This document shows, in pieces, positions 58,397-64,000 of a stretch of 64,000 bases of DNA (within the stretch, counting starts at the first letter, position 1; every line of letters begins with the position of its first letter). The DNA comes from an uncultured Lachnospiraceae bacterium (GTDB lineage Bacteria > Bacillota > Clostridia > Lachnospirales > Lachnospiraceae). A program made the translations under genes and the position numbers. The notes under the pieces were generated by a model, which saw nothing but the letters and a program-made list of their open reading frames with translations, did not search any database and was not told the origin of the DNA. The stretch covers positions 25,836 through 89,835 of the forward strand of contig CADACD010000007.1 in NCBI GenBank assembly GCA_902786365.1. The letters are read 5' to 3'.

Positions 58397-59193
58397 TGTG
58401 TAAAGTGATCAGTATCTCAAATCAGAAAGGCGGGGTGGCCAAGACGGTTTCCTCGGTAAATATCGGGATTGGTCTTGCCCGTGAAGGAAAGAAGGTTCTT
58501 ATGATCGATGCGGATCCTCAGGGATCACTTACGATCAGCCTTGGATGGGAATACCCGGACAAGATGGATGTCACCCTGGCTACCATTATGATGAAGATCA
58601 TCAATGACGAAAGCGTGAGTCCGGATGAGGGGATCCTGCATCATTCGGAAGGAGTGGATATTCTTCCCGGAAATATTGAACTCTCGGGCCTTGAGATTTC
58701 TATGAACGGTGTGATCAGCAGGGAGACTGTCCTCAGGCAGTATGTAGATATGATGCGGGAATACTATGACTACATTATCTGCGACTGCATGCCGAGTTTA
58801 GGTCTCCTCACGATCAATGCATTGGCTTGTGCGGATTCGGTGTTGATCCCTGTATCCGCCGGATACCTTCCTGTCCGCGGATTGGAACAGCTCATAAAAA
58901 CCATTGGTCGTGTGAAGCGGCAGCTTAACCCGAAACTGCAGATTGAGGGAATCCTTCTCACAATGGTAGATTCCAGAACGAATTATGCAAAGGATATTGT
59001 TCGCCAGGTACATGAGGCATACTCATCTGCAGTACGGGTATTTGACACACAGATTCCTATGTCGGTCCGTGCGGCTGAGATCTCTGCAGAAGGATCCAGC
59101 CTGTATCAATATGATCCAAAGGGAAAAGCGGCATCCGCATATATGTCACTGGTGGATGATATTCTGGGAAAGGAGCGTGCGAACAATGGCTAA
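58396..59193 (+). CDS. ParA-family partition ATPase
   Basis: The 265-aa protein has a deviant Walker A motif near residue 10 (KGGVAKTVSS), Walker A' MIDADPQGSL, and Walker B YIICDCMPSLG. This is the chromosome/plasmid ParA (Soj-like) type without the N-terminal helix-turn-helix. Together with ParB it would segregate the circular form of an element. The ATG overlaps the stop of the previous gene (TGATG) and is preceded by GGAGG. A TTG just before it in frame is less likely. Confidence 0.9.
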   Translation: MCKVISISNQKGGVAKTVSSVNIGIGLAREGKKVLMIDADPQGSLTISLGWEYPDKMDVTLATIMMKIINDESVSPDEGILHHSEGVDILPGNIELSGLEISMNGVISRETVLRQYVDMMREYYDYIICDCMPSLGLLTINALACADSVLIPVSAGYLPVRGLEQLIKTIGRVKRQLNPKLQIEGILLTMVDSRTNYAKDIVRQVHEAYSSAVRVFDTQIPMSVRAAEISAEGSSLYQYDPKGKAASAYMSLVDDILGKERANNG

Positions 59194-60097
59194 TAACAGA
59201 CCTGGGCAGAAAATAAAAATGACAAGCATTGATGAGCTTCTGTGTGTGCCGGATTCGTCCGGTACCACAGAGATTGCAATAAGAGATATCTATCCGTTTG
59301 AGAATCATCCATTCAAGGTTTTGGATGACGAGAAGATGGATGAGTTGGTTGATAGTATAAAAGAAAACGGAATCCTCACACCGGTTATCGTGCGAAAGGA
59401 CAGAGATGATCTTTATGAGATGATCTCCGGCCATCGTAGACTGCATGCCGCGAAGATTGCGGGGCTTGAAACACTTCCTGCCATTATTAAAGAAATGAAC
59501 GATGATCAAGCTATAATCTACATGGTAGATTCAAATCTTCAACGGGAAGAACTTCTTCCAAGCGAGAAGGCGTTCTCATACAGGATGAAATATGATGCTA
59601 TGAAACGTCAGGAATATCGCAGTGATTTAACTTCCGCCCAAAATGGGCGGAAGTTGGAAACCGCAGATATATTGGGGAAGCAAGTAGGTGAAAGCCGTAA
59701 TCAGGTAAAGAGATATCTTCGTCTTACAGAACTTATACAGGAGCTTCTTGATCTTGTTGATGAGAAGCGGATTCCGATCATTGTAGGTGTGGAAATGTCT
59801 TTCTTTACTAATAAGATACAGGGTTGGATCCATGAGTATTGCCTGGATGTCCGTATACCAAAGTGGAATGAGCTTGCAGAGCTTCGCAGCGGAGTTCCCC
59901 AGAAGGACATTACAAAGGAAAATCTGTACGAATATCTCAATGGGAAGAAAAATGTTCCGGATGCCCCGGAGAAGATTGTATTCACCAAGAGGAAGCTTAA
60001 TCAGTATTTTCCGAAGTACATGTCCACACCCGAGCGAGAACGCATTATCATTTCTCTTTTGGAGAAGTGGAAGGAACAACAGGACAACAAGAATTAA
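59186..60097 (+). CDS. ParB-family partition protein
   Basis: The 303-aa protein has a ParB/Srx N-terminal domain (about 25-125: IYPFENHPFKVLDD, then ISGHRRLHAAK and NLQREELLPSEKAF) and a central helix-turn-helix (about 150-190, GKQVGESRNQVKRYLRL). Its C-terminal region resembles the ParB of conjugative elements more than Spo0J. It would bind the element's parS site with ParA as motor. It overlaps parA by 8 bases, with AAAGGAG 10 bases before the ATG. No obvious parS palindrome (TGTTTCACGTGAAACA type) is seen in the window. Confidence 0.88.
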   Translation: MANNRPGQKIKMTSIDELLCVPDSSGTTEIAIRDIYPFENHPFKVLDDEKMDELVDSIKENGILTPVIVRKDRDDLYEMISGHRRLHAAKIAGLETLPAIIKEMNDDQAIIYMVDSNLQREELLPSEKAFSYRMKYDAMKRQEYRSDLTSAQNGRKLETADILGKQVGESRNQVKRYLRLTELIQELLDLVDEKRIPIIVGVEMSFFTNKIQGWIHEYCLDVRIPKWNELAELRSGVPQKDITKENLYEYLNGKKNVPDAPEKIVFTKRKLNQYFPKYMSTPERERIIISLLEKWKEQQDNKN

Positions 60098-60137
60098 TAC
60101 TTAGATGGATTTGATACTTACGTAAGGAGCAAATTAT

Positions 60138-60179
60138 TGGAAGTGGGCTTGAGTTTTTTTTTGCCCACTTCCATTTTTT
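60138..60179 (+). terminator. Terminator of the parA-parB operon
   Basis: An 11-bp perfect stem (TGGAAGTGGGC / GCCCACTTCCA) with a T-rich loop is followed by six T residues. Confidence 0.88.
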
Positions 60180-60303
60180 AAACATGTACTTGAAAAATGG
60201 CACCCAATAATATATAATAACTTATGTTATAGGATTGTTACCATGGAAAGATTATCTTCCAGGATAATTTACTAAGGATAATAAACGAAACCGAGGTATT
60301 AAT

Positions 60304-60858
60304 ATGCTGATTTCAAAATATGGGAATGGATCGGAAGAACTTGTGCGAGAGTTTGAGGGCAAGTATGGCATAGTGCTTGATGAGGATTATTGCAAATTCC
60401 TGGTTAAGTATAACGGTGGAGATACACCCAATACTCATGTGGGAATCAGAGGCTGTTCAACAGATCTCAGATACCTTTACGGGATAAATACAGAAGAGAG
60501 TATTGAAGATTATCTTCAGTTACCGGTATGTGAGAATATGCAGTATCTGCCGATAGGAACGGATTCTTTCGGGAATTACTTTGTAATAGGATTAACCGAT
60601 GACAATAAAGGCGGAATTTACTTCTGCGACCATGAGAGAGGATTTGCAGTAAAACAGATAGCGGATTCTTTTAAACTGTTTTTAAGCAAATGTAAAAGCG
60701 AAGAAATCAGACCACGTGCCAAAGAAACGCCGGAAGAACGTGAAGCGGATTTGATCGCCAGAGGCAGGGCGCATGTCATCACGGACGGTCTTCGTGAGAT
60801 TTGGAAGCAGGAATACGAGAAATACAAGGATATGATTCAAGAGAAAGTTATTCTGTAA
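60304..60858 (+). CDS. SMI1/KNR4 (SUKH) family protein
   Basis: The 184-aa protein matches the SUKH fold: YGIVLDEDYCKFLVKYNGGD near the N-terminus and a strand-rich middle with LPIGTDSFGNYFVIGL and GGIYFCDHERG. The C-terminal 50 residues are helical and charged. SUKH proteins often are immunity proteins of contact-dependent or polymorphic toxins. No recognisable toxin lies next to it. Its only close neighbour is the methyltransferase-like gene 69 bases downstream, so the function is open. Confidence 0.82.
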   Translation: MLISKYGNGSEELVREFEGKYGIVLDEDYCKFLVKYNGGDTPNTHVGIRGCSTDLRYLYGINTEESIEDYLQLPVCENMQYLPIGTDSFGNYFVIGLTDDNKGGIYFCDHERGFAVKQIADSFKLFLSKCKSEEIRPRAKETPEEREADLIARGRAHVITDGLREIWKQEYEKYKDMIQEKVIL

Positions 60859-60927
60859 TATCAGGAATAAAATGAACTAAGAAACTGATGGTAGTTTATA
60901 CCGGAAGATATATGAGGAGATTTTTTT

Positions 60928-62103
60928 GTGAAGATAAATAATACAAAACGAATAGCTGAAAAGATGGCTATGATGCTAGATATTCATCAGGCAGCCAGTA
61001 CTGTAAATACTGTTATAACACAAGGCATAAAGGAAAACTCCATCATACCTTCCGACATAGAAGGGCTACGTAATGAAGCTATAAATATGAAAAAGGAGAT
61101 GGCTCAATACGGACAGGATGTATATTCTATAGAACAGGCAATGCTCCTATTAGCAGTTGAGTCTATAGTGGGCCCATATATTGGAAACAATTCAAGACTG
61201 ATGGATTTCTTTATGGGATGGATTGCACATGAATGCAAAGTGTTTGATGTAAAGGAGTTTTGTGAGGATCCTTATATAAAGAATATTTCATATGATAATC
61301 ATAAGCAGGGTGATTATGAACTTCGCTATCACGAAATGATGCCGTATGAATTGGATATTTATGATATTCCAAAACACATAGATGAATTAAACATACATAT
61401 TCCGAGAATTAGTTGCTTTACAGAGACATTTAAGTATCCGGTTGTATTCCAAAACAGCATAAAAAGTACATGGATGTCTGTATCTCCGAATGAAGTATTT
61501 ACTATGAAAAAGCCGATTAAAAAGGCAAAAGGGAAGGTGTTAACACTCGGTTGTGGTATGGGATATTTTGCTTATATGGCATCTTTGAAAGAAGACGTGG
61601 AGTCAATAACAATTGTTGAGATTCAACAGGATGTAATTGATTTGTTTAACACATTTATTCTTCCGCAGTTTGAAAACAGGGATAAGATAAAGATTATCAA
61701 GGCCGATGCAATAGAGTATTTGAAATCCATTGATGATGGAGAATTCGATTATTGCTTTGCCGATATCTGGATTGGGATTGGCGATGTGGCTTCATATTTC
61801 GCAACAAAAGAGATTGGAAGAAGTTTCAAAAAAACAATGATGGAATATTGGATTGAAGAGTCCTTTGGAATGCTGCTTGAGAGTTATGTTTATGTCGAGA
61901 TAATGAAGGCATTTTCAGAGGTGATGGGAATAAAAACACCTGATGATATTGGCATTCCCATTCCAGAAGAGGAACTTAGGACTGAGCGGTATGTCAAAGA
62001 ACTTATAAAGAACATTGAAATAACCAAGCCGGAACATATTGACTACTACTTGAATCCTAAAAATATTATATCGCTAATTGATATGACGGACATAAAATAC
62101 TGA
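60928..62103 (+). CDS. SAM-dependent methyltransferase-like protein of unknown role
   Basis: The 391-aa protein has no close family I can name. Residues about 200-290 form a Rossmann methyltransferase core: motif I VLTLGCGMGYF (204-214), an acidic motif II (ITIVEIQQDVIDLF) and DAIEYLKSIDDGEFDYCFADIW, close to spermidine-synthase-like folds. The N-terminal 190 residues are helical and unrecognised. Start is GTG with GAGGAGA at 7 bases. It shares orientation with the SUKH gene, with only a short gap, and lies between the partition operon and the HTH gene. It could be a cargo modification enzyme, a toxin component or part of a defence system; none is shown. Confidence 0.6.
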   Translation: MKINNTKRIAEKMAMMLDIHQAASTVNTVITQGIKENSIIPSDIEGLRNEAINMKKEMAQYGQDVYSIEQAMLLLAVESIVGPYIGNNSRLMDFFMGWIAHECKVFDVKEFCEDPYIKNISYDNHKQGDYELRYHEMMPYELDIYDIPKHIDELNIHIPRISCFTETFKYPVVFQNSIKSTWMSVSPNEVFTMKKPIKKAKGKVLTLGCGMGYFAYMASLKEDVESITIVEIQQDVIDLFNTFILPQFENRDKIKIIKADAIEYLKSIDDGEFDYCFADIWIGIGDVASYFATKEIGRSFKKTMMEYWIEESFGMLLESYVYVEIMKAFSEVMGIKTPDDIGIPIPEEELRTERYVKELIKNIEITKPEHIDYYLNPKNIISLIDMTDIKY

Positions 62104-62119
62104 TCACATATTACAGATT

Positions 62120-62153
62120 ATAAGAGCATCCACTACGGTGGGTGCTTCTCTTA
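62120..62153 (+). terminator. Hairpin after the methyltransferase-like gene
   Basis: ATAAGAGCATCCAC pairs with GTGGGTGCTTCTCTTAT (two-base bulge, G-U), 17 bases past the stop. It is strong, but only a weak T-rich tail follows, so termination is probable rather than certain. Confidence 0.6.
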
Positions 62154-62212
62154 TGCTAAAAAACAGGAAGTGAGAGAGCGCGGCAAAACAAAGTACATGG
62201 AGTTTTTTTACC

Positions 62213-62241
62213 TTGACATGTAGTCAATGCGTGCATATAAT
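62213..62241 (+). promoter_or_regulatory. Consensus promoter of the HTH gene
   Basis: TTGACA, 17 bases, TATAAT: the perfect consensus in an otherwise weak-promoter region. Confidence 0.88.
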
Positions 62242-62267
62242 ATAATCAAACGCACGCAATGACTACA
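62219..62267. promoter_or_regulatory. Inverted-repeat operator bracketing the -10
   Basis: TGTAGTCAATGCGTGC (62219-62234) and GCACGCAATGACTACA (62252-62267) form a 16-bp inverted repeat with one mismatch. They lie on either side of the -10 and end 17 bases before the HTH gene start. It is the expected layout of an autorepressor site. Confidence 0.8.
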
Positions 62268-62283
62268 CGGTGGAGGCGATAAT

Positions 62284-62556
62284 ATGAAGAAAGAGAAGCT
62301 AAACATCGAAGGAATCAAGATAGAAGTTGATAAGTACGATCACAATGATAAGGATGAAAAGCGTAGGATCCTAGCTTATTGTTTTAAAATGATCCGCAAG
62401 GAATCAGGTATGAACAGAAAGGATTTTGCAGAATGGCTTGGTATCCCATATCGTACTATGCAGGAATGGGAACTTGAGCGCAGGGCTATGCCCGATTATG
62501 TACTTCGGCTGATCGCTTATAAGGTATATAACGAAAAAAGAAAGAAGGAGGAATGA
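62284..62556 (+). CDS. Small helix-turn-helix DNA-binding protein
   Basis: The 90-aa protein has an XRE-like helix-turn-helix (about 43-68, MNRKDFAEWLGIPYRTMQEWE), the typical shape of an element repressor or HigA-like antitoxin. The basic tail EKRKKEE may help DNA binding. It probably binds the inverted repeat at its own promoter. GGAGGCG lies before the ATG. The next gene starts 4 bases after its stop, so the two are coupled. No toxin-like partner is visible; the partner is a membrane protein. Confidence 0.8.
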   Translation: MKKEKLNIEGIKIEVDKYDHNDKDEKRRILAYCFKMIRKESGMNRKDFAEWLGIPYRTMQEWELERRAMPDYVLRLIAYKVYNEKRKKEE

Positions 62557-62559
62557 CAA

Positions 62560-62856
62560 ATGAATATTCTAAAAGCATTTATGAGATTAGTGCTTAAGAC
62601 TTTACTGGCACCGGTGTCGTTGTTGCTCCTTCTTACTAAGGGAGTTCTTTGTCTGGCAACAAAGATTGTAGAGCTGCCACTTGGCCTGTTCATATGGCTT
62701 ATGATTTTCATCATAGGTTTTTGCGTATTTAATCATTTATGGAGAGACTTTGCCATAGCTTTATTGATAATGGCCGCAGTGTATGCGCTGTTATTTGCGG
62801 TTGAATTTCTGAAAGCAATGTTGGATGGATTGATGGGATTTATCAGAGCAATCTGA
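62560..62856 (+). CDS. CD1845-like element membrane protein
   Basis: The 98-aa protein is almost wholly hydrophobic with about three helices: residues 8-32 (LVLKTLLAPVSLLLLLTKGV), 40-58 and 62-88. It resembles the CD1845-type membrane proteins of Tn1549-like conjugative elements (recalled, not searched). Function is unknown. Its close coupling to the HTH gene suggests a shared regulatory unit. AAGGAGGA overlaps the end of the HTH gene. Confidence 0.7.
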   Translation: MNILKAFMRLVLKTLLAPVSLLLLLTKGVLCLATKIVELPLGLFIWLMIFIIGFCVFNHLWRDFAIALLIMAAVYALLFAVEFLKAMLDGLMGFIRAI

Positions 62857-62878
62857 GAATATGTCCGCACCTGATTTC

Positions 62879-62927
62879 CACCTCGTTTCTACCTGAATAC
62901 CACCTTGTTTCTACCTAGATACCACCT
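62879..62927 (+). repeat. 22-bp tandem direct repeats before the kinase gene
   Basis: Two copies of CACCTYGTTTCTACCTRRATAC (62879-62900 and 62901-62922) and the start of a third (CACCT at 62923) lie 42-90 bases before the kinase start. Their position suggests an operator for the XRE-type regulator whose remnant follows the kinase. Confidence 0.75.
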
Positions 62928-62968
62928 TTTTGCACTTTTCAAGCCATTTTGAATGTGTTATATTTACA

Positions 62969-63595
62969 ATGGACAAAGCGAATGCCTCAGAGGATGAGTT
63001 TCAGGCAGAGCAGAGGAGTCCTTACAAGGGGCTTTCCGATGAGGACGCACTGGCACTATCTGTATATCAGGATTTAGAGCATATAGATAATCGCCCAGAT
63101 ATCATTTTGGTAGGACATCGTGAAACGGGCAGAAAGTATGTAAAAAAGCTGCTTACTATATACAATCGAAGTGTGTATGACTATCTTAAGGATAACCCAG
63201 TAAAACACATGCCGACCATCCATGAGATATATGAGAGTGAAAACTGTCTCATTGTCATAGAGGAGTGCATAGAGGGAAAAACGATAGCGGATTTACTTGA
63301 GGATAATGCATTCTCGGAGGATCGGGCGATAGACATTGCCATAGATATTTGCAGGATTTTGGAGGTTATTCATGGTCTTCCGACTCCGATAATACATAGA
63401 GATATTAAGCCGTCCAATATTATGGTTACGTCGGAGAACGAGATCTATCTGCTTGATATGAACGTTGCAAAATGGTATGACCCGGACAAAACGGATGACA
63501 CCAGATATATGGGTACAAGGTTTTATGCAGCACCGGAGCAGGTGGGCTATGGATTGTCTGCTTCTTCAGCAATTCTGCATCGCAGGACACTTTAA
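62969..63595 (+). pseudogene. Serine/threonine protein kinase, truncated
   Basis: The frame encodes 208 residues with most of a protein kinase. The lysine of the VAIK-like segment is not obvious (GRKYVKKLL may serve). The catalytic loop HRDIKPSNIM is intact. The metal motif DFG is replaced by DMN (LDMNVAK), and the activation segment GTRFYAAPEQVGYG is present. The frame then changes: after GLSASS it runs into AILHRRTL and stops, without the C-lobe. An internal deletion joined it to the gene that follows in another frame. It is probably inactive. The start is not supported by a ribosome binding site. Confidence 0.75.
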
Positions 63596-63764
63596 CTGGG
63601 ATGAGACAAATAGAGCGTTGAAATTATATGGTCTTAATGAATTGTATGCAAAGGATCCCCGAGATGCTGTGCTTATAGTAGCGATAAACAACAGGATATA
63701 CAATCTCTACGACATAGATGAAATGTTGCTGGAACATGGGCTGGAGCGCCTGACAACAGAATAA
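63570..63764 (+). pseudogene. Tail of an XRE-type regulator fused after the kinase
   Basis: In the frame one step from the kinase, residues from about LQQFCIAGHFNWDETNRAL to the stop resemble the C-terminal part of XRE regulators that accompany kinases of this type (DETNRALKLYGLNELYAKDPRDAVLIVAIN). The N-terminal helix-turn-helix and the kinase C-lobe are both missing, so one deletion removed the junction of two genes in the order kinase-regulator. No start of its own is expected. Confidence 0.65.
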
Positions 63765-63788
63765 AATAGTTTACGGAAAGTGTTTTTT

Positions 63789-63813
63789 CCCCACCATTTT
63801 GGTGGGGATTTTT
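63789..63813 (+). terminator. Terminator after the kinase/XRE remnant
   Basis: A perfect 7-bp GC-rich stem (CCCCACC / GGTGGGG, loop ATTTT) is followed by A and five T residues, just past the stop. Confidence 0.88.
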
Positions 63814-63850
63814 ATTTTTAAAAGCTGTTATCATATCCACATAAAGTTGA

Positions 63851-64000
63851 TTACGCAGCGTAAGACAAGAGTTGACAGCTAAAGCTCCTCTTTAGCAAAG
63901 GAGTTCTGATTCTGCGACGTTTAACCGGATGTTTGCTCTTTGGAGCACGTTTGCTTTTAAGGGATTCCTGACCAATCAGTCTCAGGATATTATATGCCAG
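63851..64000 (-). pseudogene. Transposase C-terminal fragment (IS1380-like), partial at window edge
   Basis: On the minus strand a frame of 49 codons enters from the right edge. Its first part, LAYNILRLIGQESL then KRRRIRT, resembles the C-terminal region of DDE transposases of the IS1380 type. After RT the similarity stops, and 16 unrelated residues lead to a stop, with a GCTAAAG / CTTTAGC hairpin at the change (63878-63896). The transposase tail therefore seems to have been cut or replaced. The family name is from memory; the rest of the gene is outside the window. Confidence 0.5.

Larger units (their letters stand above)
57544..64000 (+). mobile_element. Probable integrative/conjugative element remnant, left part
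   Basis: From the lysS stop onward, base composition and codon use shift to higher GC (for example runs such as GGCGGGGTGGCC). The gene content is that of Tn1549-like conjugative elements: a DUF6462-type protein, ParA, ParB, a CD1845-like membrane protein, a HTH protein, a kinase/XRE remnant and a transposase remnant. No integrase, relaxase or VirB4/VirD4 gene is in the window; they may lie beyond the right edge or be lost. The exact left end is not proven; the 10-bp phased repeats after lysS are the best candidate. Confidence 0.7.

Noticed and set aside
58985-59185. Upstream extension of the ParB frame
   Set aside because: The frame is open but lies inside parA. The ATG at 59186 has AAAGGAG and begins the ParB-like sequence.

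Overview
The window comes from a low-GC, spore-forming Gram-positive anaerobe of the Clostridia, most likely Lachnospiraceae. This rests on the strongly AT-rich DNA, AAGGAGG-type ribosome binding sites, a perfect CIRCE operator before groES, a CotF-like spore coat protein, DnaE-, IMPDH- and LysRS-type housekeeping genes, and many small lineage-typical proteins of unknown function. The species cannot be fixed from the sequence alone.

Layout. 1-3.0 kb: the 3' part of a riboflavin operon (ribD end, ribE, ribBA, ribH). 3.1-5.3 kb: two minus-strand genes (a ferritin-like/CotF protein and an RsmF-type rRNA methyltransferase). 5.4-8.5 kb: a stand-alone TrpB2, tRNA-Glu(CUC) and a membrane-anchored C39-like peptidase. 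8.6-15 kb: arginine biosynthesis, with argG divergent from argC-argJ-argB-argD and ArgR-box-like sites between them. 15.1-23.3 kb: a YdcZ-like transporter, ComEA, a two-component system with a GerMN lipoprotein, ComEC and HolA. 23.4-38.6 kb: mostly housekeeping genes (lepA, hemW, guaB, a GreA-like protein, an M18 aminopeptidase, glnS, a MocR regulator, a HAD phosphatase, an OGG-type glycosylase). 38.6-46.6 kb: groES-groEL under CIRCE, dnaE, pfkA and a TrmH/SpoU methyltransferase. 46.8-57.5 kb: an SH3/SleB cell-wall hydrolase, NfeD plus an SPFH protein, a lipoprotein, argF, coaX, dusB, greA and lysS.

Immediately after lysS (57.5 kb) the character changes. GC content and codon use rise, and the genes become plasmid/ICE-like: 10-bp-phased direct repeats, a duplicated DUF6462-type protein, ParA, ParB, a SUKH (SMI1/KNR4) protein next to an unrecognised SAM-methyltransferase-like protein, a small HTH protein behind a consensus promoter bracketed by an inverted repeat, a CD1845-like membrane protein, 22-bp tandem repeats, a serine/threonine kinase fused by deletion to the tail of an XRE-type regulator, and a transposase remnant at the right edge. 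This looks like a partly decayed integrative element whose left end abuts lysS.

The most interesting leads are the structured 5' leaders of greA (a potential pseudoknot), argF and argC, which match no riboswitch class I can name. Next come the response regulator-kinase-GerMN lipoprotein cassette, which resembles actinobacterial MtrAB-LpqB and sits between competence genes, and the repeats, operator and kinase/XRE remnant in the mobile region. No CRISPR array and no complete insertion sequence were seen.
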